Assembly (NCBI GenBank): GCA_945861975.1
Contig: CAMAXD010000015.1
Span: 1-36,220 of the forward strand
From: Candidatus Kuenenia stuttgartensis
GTDB taxonomy: Bacteria > Planctomycetota > Planctomycetia > Planctomycetales > Planctomycetaceae
Reading direction: 5' to 3'
Length of the DNA stretch: 36,220 bases
Made by a program: the position numbers and the translations under genes. The notes below the pieces were generated by a model. That model saw only the letters and a program-made list of their open reading frames with translations. It was not told the origin of the DNA and did not search any database. Shown piece by piece: positions 10,256-19,993 of the stretch. Positions within the stretch are counted from its first letter, which is position 1. Each line of letters begins with the position of its first letter.

Positions 10256-11311
10256 ATGACAGAATTGAAGACGGATGTTCCAGCTCTGAAACGATTCACG
10301 AACCTGCCGGCTCCCGGCTGGCTGGCTGTGTCACGCGGTGCAGGGTTCGGATTGGCGATTCTTCTCGGCCTCAATCTGATGGAGGTCTTCGTACATTCGA
10401 CCAGTGCCGTAGAAAACTGGCTAACCGATCTCCGACCGCTGTCGCAGGCCATGGGGATCACAGTGCTGGCGATGGCGTCGACGTCTCTCTTGATGTTCGG
10501 CATGCGGCCAGCTCTGCCGGGACCTGTCCAATTCGCTACTTTCCTATTTGTCGCGATCTTTACCGGCTTCTGCGGGCGAGAACTCTGGCAGATCTCCCGA
10601 ATTGCTTCCGAGCCTGATCGTACAACGGCCATGATTCAGCCGCTGGGAATACTGATGCTGTTCGCCGTATCGGCTGTGGGAATTCTGGCAGGCAATTCTC
10701 ATGCAGCTCGAGGACACTCGTCGTGGATTGCGATCTTCGTCAGCACAGTGCTGACGATTCTCTGTTTTGCAATTGTAACGATTCAATCCGGAGGTCTGTC
10801 CGATGTGAAACCGTCTGAGTTCGGGCCGAAGGTTCTGGTCATCGGTGGCCAACTGCCTGCAAACGGAAAACTCTCTGAGGAATTGACCGACCGTGTGACC
10901 ACGGGCTGTCGTCTGATCAAAGAAAAATCCGGAGATCGACTTCTGCTGGTTGGCGGCTCTGAAATTCAGGCAATGAAGTCTTTCGCTTTGGAATCCAACG
11001 TGCCGGAGGAAAAGATCGAGGTGAACTCGGAGAGCGGAGATATCGAATCCGCCATTCGCATTGCGGCATCAGCGACTGATGGCGAGTCCGACAAGAAGGT
11101 CATCATTGTCAGTCATTGGTTCGAGCTGGCAAGAATTCGCATCGCCGCAAAACGCGCGGGGCTTCAAGTAACGGCTGTGGCCGCCGAGCAGAAGCATGCT
11201 CTCTTCAATCAGAACCTGCGCGTGGCCCGAGAAGTGGTCTTGCTGTTGAAATCATTATGCCAACCGACCGTTGCGTATCTTCGCAATAGCCCAGCTGGCC
11301 CAGCCAGGTGA
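10256..11311 (+). CDS. Membrane protein with C-terminal DUF218/YdcF/ElyC-like domain
   Basis: Four to five hydrophobic segments, then KVLVIGGQLPANGKLSEELTDRVTTGCRLIKEKSGDRLLLVGGSE...ESAIRIAASA. Confidence 0.7.
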   Translation: MTELKTDVPALKRFTNLPAPGWLAVSRGAGFGLAILLGLNLMEVFVHSTSAVENWLTDLRPLSQAMGITVLAMASTSLLMFGMRPALPGPVQFATFLFVAIFTGFCGRELWQISRIASEPDRTTAMIQPLGILMLFAVSAVGILAGNSHAARGHSSWIAIFVSTVLTILCFAIVTIQSGGLSDVKPSEFGPKVLVIGGQLPANGKLSEELTDRVTTGCRLIKEKSGDRLLLVGGSEIQAMKSFALESNVPEEKIEVNSESGDIESAIRIAASATDGESDKKVIIVSHWFELARIRIAAKRAGLQVTAVAAEQKHALFNQNLRVAREVVLLLKSLCQPTVAYLRNSPAGPAR

Positions 11312-11314
11312 GCC

Positions 11315-11512
11315 TCACGTCAGCACAAACCAAAATCGGAACAGCTCACACATGCTATGCAGACGGAGTTTTTTGAGCCGTCCTTGATGCTTCTTCACCG
11401 TTTTCACACTGAGCTGCAGCTGATGGGCCACTGTTTTGTTGGGCAGCCCGCTTGTCACAAGCGGCATCACCTGTCGCTCCCGAAGGTCAGACAGCTCACT
11501 CTTGCGCAGCTT
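11315..11512 (-). pseudogene. LuxR/FixJ-type response-regulator C-terminal HTH remnant
   Basis: Manual minus translation: KLRKSELSDLRERQVMPLVTSGLPNKTVAHQLQLSVKTVKKHQGRLKKLRLHSMCELFRFWFVLT*. Clear LuxR-type HTH; in-frame stop immediately upstream, receiver-end-like EAVQRLCDHT in another frame, no start codon. Confidence 0.7.
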
Positions 11513-11784
11513 TACGTGTGATCACAAAGCCGCTGAACGGCCTCATTGGAACAACCCCCATGCAGTCTGCCATCGATGCCGCGTGGACCCTGAAGTTCCC
11601 CGAAATCAGCTGTTCTTAAGTTTGTTGTACCTTCAGCAGCATCCCCGATGACCTTGTTCGATGGCTCAGCGGCTGTCATCGCAACATTCCCTTTTTACGA
11701 GGGTGTTGCACTGCATCTCAACGTCATGGTATGAGCATCCTCACGAAAATGTAGGCGGGTTTCCGACATCAACGGTTGATCTCG

Positions 11785-13335
11785 TCAGGGTTCTACAAGC
11801 TGCGGTGCCCATAAGCCCGCCTGCACTTCGGGAATCACTCCCGATGCTGGCAGCGTCGTCTTTACGGCATCTCGCATCTGCGTTGCTAATTGTTCCACCG
11901 TTTTGCTGTGGTCTGCATGGTCTGCCAAATTTGTCAGCTCCCGGGGATCGGTGTCGTGATCGTAGAGTTCTCGTCCCTTCTGACCGCCATCCCACTCCGT
12001 ATAACGCCAACGTTCTGTACGTAAACTGTAACCAAAATAACGCCCGTCATTTGCTGTCACGTTCGACCCGCCTGAAGCTTCTGCGGATTTTTTGTTCTTC
12101 TGCTGTCCACCACCGCCGCTGCCCCGAGTCACCTGCGTCAGGGCCCAGCCTCGCCCGGCCTGAGTATGATCCTTCAGCATCGGAACGAGGCTCTGTCCCT
12201 GCAGATTGGTCGGCGGAGTGACTCCGCACAACTCGGCCAGCGTCGGGAACAAATCAACCTGCGAAACAGGGGCTGAAACAACTCCACCGGCACGGCCTGC
12301 TCCCGGTGCAACAATCAACATCGGAACGCGAGCACTCTCTTCGAACAAGCTCATTTTCTGCCAAAGTCCATGCTCCCCCATGTGATAACCATGATCACTG
12401 GTAAACACGATCACGGTATTCTCGGCCAGACCATGTCGATCAAGTGACTCGATGACTCTTCCAACCTGAGCATCCATAAAGCTGATGCTGGCGTAGTAAG
12501 CCTGGCGAGCCTGACGTCGCTGCTCATCAGTCATCGCGTTCTGTTCTTTCTTCTGACTTCCGAGTCCGGCCTCCGGAATATCCGCACGATCGGCTTCGAC
12601 TCCTTCCACGACCGGCATGGCATTGACGTCATACATGTCGAACCATGGACGTTGAGGAGCAACATAAGGCGTATGAGGTCGAAAGAATCCTACCGCCAAA
12701 AAGAATGGACGCTGCTTGTCTCGTGCACATCGCTCCAGAACCCAGTCCGCATCTTTGGCCATTATTGCATCAGTATGATGCTCATCACTCTTGGGAGACG
12801 CGTACCAGCTGAGAGTTCCGCCGAACTGGTTCGGGATCAGACTTGTGATCTGCGGATGCTCCTCCAGTCGATCCACTCCGGCCGGGTTCAGTTCCAGTTC
12901 CCACGAACCCGGATCATCGTGACCATTGGTTCCGATCGAATTCGGAACGTTGTAGTGATACAGCTTTCCAATGCGAGCCGCGAAGTATCCCTGCTGCCGA
13001 AACGTCTGTGATAGGCTCAGCTGGTTGGGAATCGTCTGACGAAAGATCAGACTGTTGGCCTGAATTCCTGTGCTGTTCGGATAAAGTCCGGTCAGTATCG
13101 AATTGCGACTGGGACCACACAGCGGAAACGCGCAGTAGGCACGGTCGAATCGAACGCCCCGAGCTGCCAGTCGGTCGATATTGGGCGTCTTCACCATGGG
13201 ATCGCCATAGCAGCCCAGGAGGTTGTTCAGATCGTCGGAGATGATAAACAGCACATTGCGACGCTGATCGGCCGCACGAGCCGCAGGCGCGAATAATGCC
13301 GTCAGCACAAGAAAAGTTAGAACCTGTCGCAGCAT
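11785..13335 (-). CDS. Sulfatase (iduronate-2-sulfatase-like), exported
   Basis: Signal peptide, RRNVLFIISDDLNNLLGCYGDPMVKTPNIDRLAARGVRFDRAYCAFPLCGPSRNSILTGLYP (C-x-P-S-R formylglycine motif), VIVFTSDHGYHMGEHGLWQKMSLFEESARVPM. Confidence 0.94.
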   Translation of the reverse strand: MLRQVLTFLVLTALFAPAARAADQRRNVLFIISDDLNNLLGCYGDPMVKTPNIDRLAARGVRFDRAYCAFPLCGPSRNSILTGLYPNSTGIQANSLIFRQTIPNQLSLSQTFRQQGYFAARIGKLYHYNVPNSIGTNGHDDPGSWELELNPAGVDRLEEHPQITSLIPNQFGGTLSWYASPKSDEHHTDAIMAKDADWVLERCARDKQRPFFLAVGFFRPHTPYVAPQRPWFDMYDVNAMPVVEGVEADRADIPEAGLGSQKKEQNAMTDEQRRQARQAYYASISFMDAQVGRVIESLDRHGLAENTVIVFTSDHGYHMGEHGLWQKMSLFEESARVPMLIVAPGAGRAGGVVSAPVSQVDLFPTLAELCGVTPPTNLQGQSLVPMLKDHTQAGRGWALTQVTRGSGGGGQQKNKKSAEASGGSNVTANDGRYFGYSLRTERWRYTEWDGGQKGRELYDHDTDPRELTNLADHADHSKTVEQLATQMRDAVKTTLPASGVIPEVQAGLWAPQLVEP

Positions 13336-13458
13336 TGTTGAGCACTCCAGGAAACCAATGGGATTGGATCAGGAACGAAACGAAGAGAAGCAGCGGGACG
13401 CGGGTCTTGGCGCAGGAATCGCCGACAACCCAACAGCTTTTGAAGAAGCACTCTTTTC

Positions 13459-13624
13459 ACCACAGAGGTCACGGAGAGCACAGAGGAAGCAATGTCATCA
13501 CAAGGTATTTCCTGAACACTTACGGAAACACGCGATGCTGTTTTAGCCCTTCCTCAGCGTTCCTCAGCGACCTCTGCGTTCAAACAGACTTTTTTCTTAT
13601 ACCTCTGTGACTTACCTCTGTGGT
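13459..13624. repeat. CACAGAG-type dispersed repeat with inverted ends
   Basis: accacagaggt (13459-13469) and acctctgtggt (13614-13624) are perfect inverted ends; interior has further cggagagcacagagga / cagcgacctctgcg / acctctgtga words. Confidence 0.65.
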
Positions 13625-13876
13625 TCAATTCGCGAGGCTGATGTTGTCTCGGATGGCAACGATTTCAGTGGTCGCTGCACAGTGTGAACCCCCGGCTTTG
13701 AAAAGAAAAGCCATCCTCCAAAGCGCCAAGGACGGTCTTTTCTTGCAGCACGTTGACATCAAGGGCTGTCTGCTGCACCATCCGTATAACGAAGGGCAGG
13801 GCGCATGACATCATTTTGGCTTGCCGGCCCGTTACCAAAGATCCCGCCCCCTTTGTTCGCTTACTGGAATCTCTCC

Positions 13877-15739
13877 ATGGCTCTCTCCCGATCATTTCTT
13901 CAGGCGGCTCTTGTTTGTCTCGCCATTATGATTCCGGAAGGACCAATGGCCCTCGCACAAACTCGGTCTGCTGGCTTGCTGAACTTCAGCAGCGACGGCA
14001 GCCTGGTTGCCTGCTCCAATCGTGATAGTGGCTCCGTCACGATCATGAGTCGGCCCGGGCTGACAGTACTTTACGAAACACCCGTTGGCTCACACCCCGA
14101 AGGAGTTGCCTGGATTGGCAGTTCCAAAAACCTGGCCTGCTGTGTTTACGGTGACGATAAGGTCGTCATCCTGAATGGCGAAACAGGCCAGATTACAAAA
14201 ACGATCGACGTATTCGACGAGCCTTATGGTGTCGTCAGTAATTCGGACGGTAAGTCACTCTTTGTAACGCTCGAGTATCCCGGTCAACTCCTGAAGATCA
14301 ACTCGGAGACCTATACCGTCGATGCGACCTGGTCTGTCGGCCAGATGCCACGAGGCCTGGCGATCAGCGCGGATAACAGTTTTCTGCTGGTGACGGAGTA
14401 TCTGACCTCGCGACTTCTGAAAGTCTCTGCGACCGACGGAAAGATTGAACAATCCTGGGATGGCGCTTCAACAGACAATCTGAGCCGACAGGTTGTTCTG
14501 GCACCGGGCGACAAGAAAGCCTACTTCACGCACATTCGCTCACGAGTCTCAGCGGCTCACGGCAACGGTTCGATCTTCCCTTATGCGTCCGTCGCGCGTT
14601 TGACTGGCGAAAAAGCAGGGACTCGACTGCGAGTTCCGATGGATTCCCTGCGAGGTGCTCGTGTCACAGCAAATCCCTGGGACTGTGACGTCTCGGCCGA
14701 TGGCAGGCAACTAGCGGTAGTCTTCGCGGGTACCAACGATCTGTATCTCTGCCGAATTGTTGGCGACGACTTTGTGGAACTGGACTACGACGGCGGCCTG
14801 CGGCTCGGCAACAATCCCCGCGCTGTTCGTTTCGCTCCGGATGGCAAATCTGTCCTCATCTACAATGCCCTCGACTTTGAAGTTGTCGAGTACAACCTGG
14901 CTGACGGCAATCCGAAGGCTCGCGTGGTGGTCACAAAAAACCCGCTGGGAGACGAACTGCTGCTGGGAAAACAATTGTTCTACACAGCGCTTCAACCGAT
15001 GTCGTCTCGCAACTGGATCTCCTGTTCAAGCTGTCATCCGGATGGTGATGCTGACGGTCGAACATGGCAGCAGCCGGAAGGTCTGCGAAGTACTCAGCCG
15101 TTGGCCGGCTTGTCGTGGACTCATCCCGTGCACTGGTCCGCTGATCGCGACGAAGTTCAGGACTTCGAGCATACCGTTCGAGGCAAACTGATGCAGGGAC
15201 AGGGGCTGCTGCGCGGAACGTTGCCAGACGCTCTGACAGAGCCAATTAGCGGTCGCAGCAAGGCACTCGACGCGATGGCAGCTTACACCAATTCGCACAA
15301 ATTCCCCATGAGCCCGCACGCCAGGAATGGTCTCAGTGACGCAGCGAAACGTGGTAAAGACCTGTTTTTCTCCAGTGCGACGAAATGTGCAACCTGCCAT
15401 TCTGGTCCGGTCTTCAGTGACTCTCAGCCAAAGAGTGTTGCCGAATTCGTCAAGCATGATGTGGGAACCGGTGAAGAGGATCCCACGGAGCTGATGAGCC
15501 ATGCTTATGACACTCCAACGCTGCTCGGTGTTTATCGCTCAGCTCCGTACCTGCATCATGGCAAAGCCGCGACGCTGGAAGAACTGCTGACAACGACAAA
15601 TAAAGGCGATAAGCATGGTGCAACAAGTCACCTCACCTCGAGCGAAGTTGGGGATCTGGTTGAGTTCATCAAAGCACTGCCATACGAAGATCCGGAACCC
15701 GCTGCAAAGGCAGCGGGGCTGAAGCAGGTCTTAAAGTAG
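13877..15739 (+). CDS. YVTN-type beta-propeller fused to di-heme cytochrome c peroxidase/MauG-like domain
   Basis: Repeated blades (SHPEGVAW, PYGVVSNSDGKSLFVT, PRGLAISADNSFLLVTEY, PRAVRFAPDGKSVLIYN); CSSCH and CATCH heme motifs; signal-like MALSRSFLQAALVCLAIM. Track ORF starts at 13805; ATG 13877 favoured. Confidence 0.85.
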   Translation: MALSRSFLQAALVCLAIMIPEGPMALAQTRSAGLLNFSSDGSLVACSNRDSGSVTIMSRPGLTVLYETPVGSHPEGVAWIGSSKNLACCVYGDDKVVILNGETGQITKTIDVFDEPYGVVSNSDGKSLFVTLEYPGQLLKINSETYTVDATWSVGQMPRGLAISADNSFLLVTEYLTSRLLKVSATDGKIEQSWDGASTDNLSRQVVLAPGDKKAYFTHIRSRVSAAHGNGSIFPYASVARLTGEKAGTRLRVPMDSLRGARVTANPWDCDVSADGRQLAVVFAGTNDLYLCRIVGDDFVELDYDGGLRLGNNPRAVRFAPDGKSVLIYNALDFEVVEYNLADGNPKARVVVTKNPLGDELLLGKQLFYTALQPMSSRNWISCSSCHPDGDADGRTWQQPEGLRSTQPLAGLSWTHPVHWSADRDEVQDFEHTVRGKLMQGQGLLRGTLPDALTEPISGRSKALDAMAAYTNSHKFPMSPHARNGLSDAAKRGKDLFFSSATKCATCHSGPVFSDSQPKSVAEFVKHDVGTGEEDPTELMSHAYDTPTLLGVYRSAPYLHHGKAATLEELLTTTNKGDKHGATSHLTSSEVGDLVEFIKALPYEDPEPAAKAAGLKQVLK

Positions 15740-15799
15740 TCATCTGCCGGAACTCGCTCCGCTCGGTCTGGCCTACATCCATCAGGGACTGTTTTCATT

Positions 15800-18700
15800 A
15801 TGTCGGCACTTCTCCAGACTACTGCGCGAACATTCTGCAGTGCTTTGATTCTGCTTGCCGTCGCTAATATTGCGACGGCCGATGAGATCGACTTTGAACT
15901 TCAGATTCGACCGCTGCTGACGAAGCGTTGTGGAAGTTGTCACGGCTCGGAAACTCAGAAGAGCGGGCTCCGGCTGGATGCAAAATCGTTTGCATTTCGA
16001 GGCGGCGATGGTGGCACTGTCATCAACCCGGGCCAGCCTGACAACAGCTCTCTGATCCAGCGCATCACCAGCGCCGATCCGGGAATAAGGATGCCTCCGG
16101 AGGGAGCCTCGCTGCCTGCTTCAGAAATCGAACTCCTGCGTCGCTGGATTGCAAACGGAGCCGTTTGGCCCGAAACCGACTACGATCGTTCTGCAATTCT
16201 CGATCCGCGGCTGCAGCACTGGGCCTGGCAACCAATTAAAGTCACAGAGCCTCCGACTAATGGGATCTCCTCAAATGCTCCAGCCACTGCGATCACGGAT
16301 ATCGATCGTTTCATTCTCGCGGAGCTTTCCAAACATCAACTCGATCTTTCCGAACAGCCCGACCGACGGACTTTGATTCGTCGTCTATCCTTCGATCTCC
16401 TGGGCCTGCCACCAACACCCGAACAAGTTCAGACGTTCGTTACAGATCCGGATCCACGGGCATATGAAAAGCTGGTCGATACCTTTCTGGCGTCGCCGCA
16501 TTACGGTGAACGCTGGGCTCGGCATTGGCTGGATATTGCTCACTACGCAGACACTCATGGCTTTGAACGTGATCAGCGTCGCGACAATGCCTGGCCATAC
16601 CGTGACTGGGTGATCCGAGCGATCAATGACGACATGCCATACGACCTGTTTCTCCGTGACCAAATCGCCGGAGATGCATTGAGACCAGCCGATCCGGACG
16701 CGGTCATTGCCACCGGCTTTCTGGCGGCCGGTCCATGGGATTTTGTGGGGCAGGCTGAAACCCCCAGCCCGGTGCTGAAACGCATCGCTCGGGCTGATGA
16801 TCTGGACGATATGCTGACGCAGGTCATGACCTCCGCGTGCGCCGTCACGATCAACTGCGCAAGATGTCACGATCACAAGCTCGATCCGATTTCACAGAAG
16901 GAGTACTACTCTCTGACGTCTGTCTTTGCCGGAATTCGCCGAGCTGATCGTATCGTTTCTTCGGACGAACAGAAGCAACTGGCCGACAGGAAAACGGAGC
17001 TGGAAAAAAGTCTGGCCGATGCGCGGACAGAACTATCGCAGCTCCGGGGCGATGGCTGGAGCCTCGCGGATATCGTCGGTGGAGGAAACGGCCGTGGCAC
17101 CGGGAAATCAGGCTTCGCCGTAGACCCGTCCACAGGTAAGGCCACGAATGAGCGACGTGGCTATCTGGAATCAGCAAAGACAAATCTGTTCGCCGCTTCA
17201 GAACGACCATTTATTGACGGAGTCGTTATTCCCGATGGCGAAGCATCCGGAGACGTGGTTATCTCGTCGACAGGATTGACCACGAAAGGCACTCCGGACA
17301 CCAGCGGCAAAGCCTGGGATGCGATCCGAAACGGTCCGGTGAATTCTCAATTATCGACCTCGTTGAGCGGTGTCGATTTCAGCACAGAGGGGCACTCCTT
17401 GCTGTCTCTTCATGCCAATGCCGCGATTACTTTTGATCTTGATGAACTTCGTGCGGCAGGAATGCCGGCTGAGATAACCTTGCGAGCACAGGTCGGTTAC
17501 TTCGGACAGACACCAGAAGCCGGGGCCAGCGTTTTTGTGTTGCTTGATGGCCAGAAGAAATTTGACCGATTGGGCCTTGGACGAGACGATGGCCTTCAGG
17601 AAATCTCGCTGGCGATTCCGGCCTCTGTCAGATTCCTGACGTTCATGGCGACGGATCATGGGAATGAGATCGGACACGATCAAATCTGCTTTGCAGACGC
17701 TCAACTGGAATCGGCCTCCAGCAATCCCGACGCAGCCAAAATCGCCGTCGCGACAAAGCGATTCGTCGAGCTTCAGGATCAGCTCATGAATTTGCCCGAG
17801 CCGGCAAAAGTCTATGCCACGGTTTCCGAAACACCTCCCGCCGTTCATGTTCAACTGCGCGGCAATCCGGAACAAAATGGCGACGAAGCAGCTCCCGGCA
17901 CTCTCTCCTGCATTTCAAATCTTGAATCGGCCTTTGGCGACTCAACACTACCCGATTCCGAACGACGCATCGCGCTGGCGAATTGGATCTGTTCCGAGAA
18001 TAATCCGCTGACGCGCCGAGTCATCGTGAATCGGTTGTGGCATCACCATTTTGGAACAGGTCTGGTCGATACACCCAGCGACTTCGGTCTTGGTGGCAGC
18101 CTGGCATCGCATCCGGAACTACTGGACTGGCTGGCCGATCAGTTTCTGCGCGACGGATGGTCTTTGAAGAAACTGCATCGCCGAATTTGCCTGAGCCTCG
18201 CCTATCAACAAGCATCGCATCCGGCCGACACGGCTCGTGTCGAGAAAGCTCATCAACTGGATTCCGGCAATCGGCTGTTGTGGCGTCAGCATGCTCGTCG
18301 CATTGATGCGGAATCTCTACGAGACGCAGTTCTGATGGTCAGCGGCAAGCTGAATACGACCATGTATGGCCCCGGCTATCGCGACTTTGAGTATAAAGAA
18401 GAATACGCGCCAGTTTACAGCTACATCACCGCGGACAAGCCCGAGCTCTGGCGACGCTGCGTGTACCGGTTTGTCGTGCGGACGACTCCGGATCAGTTTA
18501 TGGCGACACTGGACTGCCCGAACGCGGCGAATCTGACGCCGTCTCGAAATGTCACAACGACGTCACTACAGGCCCTGGCTTTGTTGAATAACGAGTTCAT
18601 GCGACAGCAGTCTGTTCATCTGGCTGAGCGAATCCGAGCGGACGTCGGAGACAATCCGACTGAGCAGGTTCAGCGATTATTTCAGCTCGCTCTGGAACGC

Positions 18701-18811
18701 TCTCCATCTGCTTCCGAAGCGGACGCAGCAGCTCATCTGCTGAGCCAGCGAGATCTTGCTGTCGCCTGCCTTGCTCTCCTGAACTCCAACGAATTTGTCT
18801 ACGTTGATTGA
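15800..18811 (+). CDS. Planctomycete cytochrome protein (PSCyt1-PSCyt2/DUF1549-PSD1/DUF1553) with inserted NPCBM-like domain
   Basis: RPLLTKRCGSCHGSETQKSGLRLD; RRLSFDLLGLPPTPEQVQTF, SPHYGERWARHWLDIAHYADTHGFERD, INCARCHDHKLDPI; C-terminal NPLTRRVIVNRLWHHHFGTGLVDTPSDFG, LHRRICLSLAYQQAS. Confidence 0.93.
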   Translation: MSALLQTTARTFCSALILLAVANIATADEIDFELQIRPLLTKRCGSCHGSETQKSGLRLDAKSFAFRGGDGGTVINPGQPDNSSLIQRITSADPGIRMPPEGASLPASEIELLRRWIANGAVWPETDYDRSAILDPRLQHWAWQPIKVTEPPTNGISSNAPATAITDIDRFILAELSKHQLDLSEQPDRRTLIRRLSFDLLGLPPTPEQVQTFVTDPDPRAYEKLVDTFLASPHYGERWARHWLDIAHYADTHGFERDQRRDNAWPYRDWVIRAINDDMPYDLFLRDQIAGDALRPADPDAVIATGFLAAGPWDFVGQAETPSPVLKRIARADDLDDMLTQVMTSACAVTINCARCHDHKLDPISQKEYYSLTSVFAGIRRADRIVSSDEQKQLADRKTELEKSLADARTELSQLRGDGWSLADIVGGGNGRGTGKSGFAVDPSTGKATNERRGYLESAKTNLFAASERPFIDGVVIPDGEASGDVVISSTGLTTKGTPDTSGKAWDAIRNGPVNSQLSTSLSGVDFSTEGHSLLSLHANAAITFDLDELRAAGMPAEITLRAQVGYFGQTPEAGASVFVLLDGQKKFDRLGLGRDDGLQEISLAIPASVRFLTFMATDHGNEIGHDQICFADAQLESASSNPDAAKIAVATKRFVELQDQLMNLPEPAKVYATVSETPPAVHVQLRGNPEQNGDEAAPGTLSCISNLESAFGDSTLPDSERRIALANWICSENNPLTRRVIVNRLWHHHFGTGLVDTPSDFGLGGSLASHPELLDWLADQFLRDGWSLKKLHRRICLSLAYQQASHPADTARVEKAHQLDSGNRLLWRQHARRIDAESLRDAVLMVSGKLNTTMYGPGYRDFEYKEEYAPVYSYITADKPELWRRCVYRFVVRTTPDQFMATLDCPNAANLTPSRNVTTTSLQALALLNNEFMRQQSVHLAERIRADVGDNPTEQVQRLFQLALERSPSASEADAAAHLLSQRDLAVACLALLNSNEFVYVD

Positions 18812-18877
18812 TACCCCATGCAGGTTCCATAACCCGGGCTTCGACGTTTCCACACCCCACTGAAGGGAAACCTCACA

Positions 18878-19771
18878 ATGATTCGTCACTCGCTTCAAAC
18901 ACTCCTGTGGCTTTCGTGCTGGATGGTCACGGTCTCCGGCGACGTTTCGATCGCAGCCAACAAACCGGAATCTTCCGACGCCATCAAGTTATGGCCAGAC
19001 GGCGCTCCGGGGTCGGAGAATAGAAAGCAGGAGCCCGAAAAGGTCGACGAAGGACCAGGGAAGTGCAACGTGTCCAACGTGCATGATCCCTCAATCACAC
19101 CATTTCTTCCGGCTCCCGACAAAGCCACCGGAACCGCCATCATCATCGCGCCGGGTGGTGGGCATCGAGTTCTTTGCCTCGGGCATGAAGGCGACAGCCT
19201 GGCAGAATGGTTTGCAGAGCATGGCATCGCCGCCTTTGTCCTGCGGTACCGATTGGCTCGCGAAGACGGTTCACCCTACACCGTTGATGACCATGCCATG
19301 GCCGATACTCGCCGAGCTCTGCGAATGATTCGTGCTCGGGCCGAAGAATGGAAGATTCGACCTGATCGAATCGGTATTCTGGGCTTCTCCGCCGGAGGTG
19401 AGCTGGCGGCATTGAGTGCCATGCAGTCAGATAATGGCGAGCCTGATGCTGTCGACGCGATTGAAAGAGCAAGCTGTCGTCCGGATTTTCAGGTCCTGAT
19501 TTATCCGGGCAGTTCGAACCGATTTACGGTTTCCGCCGGTATGCCGCCTGCGTTTATTGCTCTGGGCGCAAAGGATCGGGACGACATCGCACTGGGGATG
19601 GCGGACCTTTATCTCAAATACAAAGCCGCCGGCGTTCCTGCTGAACTTCATATCTATTCTAACGCGGGTCACGGTTTCGGATTCCGACCAGATTCGAAAA
19701 CAGCCGCTGGGCTATGGCCTCAGCGACTGACGGAGTGGCTGGTCGACAGCGAGCTATTGGAGAAAAGGTAA
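18878..19771 (+). CDS. Exported alpha/beta-hydrolase esterase (acetyl-xylan-esterase-like)
   Basis: ATGTAIIIAPGGGHRVLCLGHEGDSLAEWFAEHGIAAFVLRYRL, RIGILGFSAGGELAA nucleophile elbow, HIYSNAGHGFGFR. Confidence 0.88.
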   Translation: MIRHSLQTLLWLSCWMVTVSGDVSIAANKPESSDAIKLWPDGAPGSENRKQEPEKVDEGPGKCNVSNVHDPSITPFLPAPDKATGTAIIIAPGGGHRVLCLGHEGDSLAEWFAEHGIAAFVLRYRLAREDGSPYTVDDHAMADTRRALRMIRARAEEWKIRPDRIGILGFSAGGELAALSAMQSDNGEPDAVDAIERASCRPDFQVLIYPGSSNRFTVSAGMPPAFIALGAKDRDDIALGMADLYLKYKAAGVPAELHIYSNAGHGFGFRPDSKTAAGLWPQRLTEWLVDSELLEKR

Positions 19772-19806
19772 TCCAATGGCGGCTGGCGCTTGATTCAGCT
19801 TGTCGT

Positions 19807-19970
19807 GCTGGCTTCAGCCAGCTTTCCCGTGCAAACCAAGCCTTCATGCCGACTGAAGTCGGCACCACGGACTACACTTCGCGGGGCGAAACGAGCGGTT
19901 CCATTGTCGCCGGATTCGTGAGAATTCGGGGCGGCCACAGAGAAGACATCCGAATTCTCACGAATCCGGC
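19807..19970. repeat. Cluster of three palindromic elements
   Basis: gctggcttcagccagc (19807-19822); gccgactgaagtcggc (19848-19863); gccggattcgtgagaattcgg (19909-19929) with perfect 21-bp inverted partner ccgaattctcacgaatccggc (19950-19970). Confidence 0.85.
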
Positions 19971-19993
19971 TACGCTTAACAGAACCACCCATC

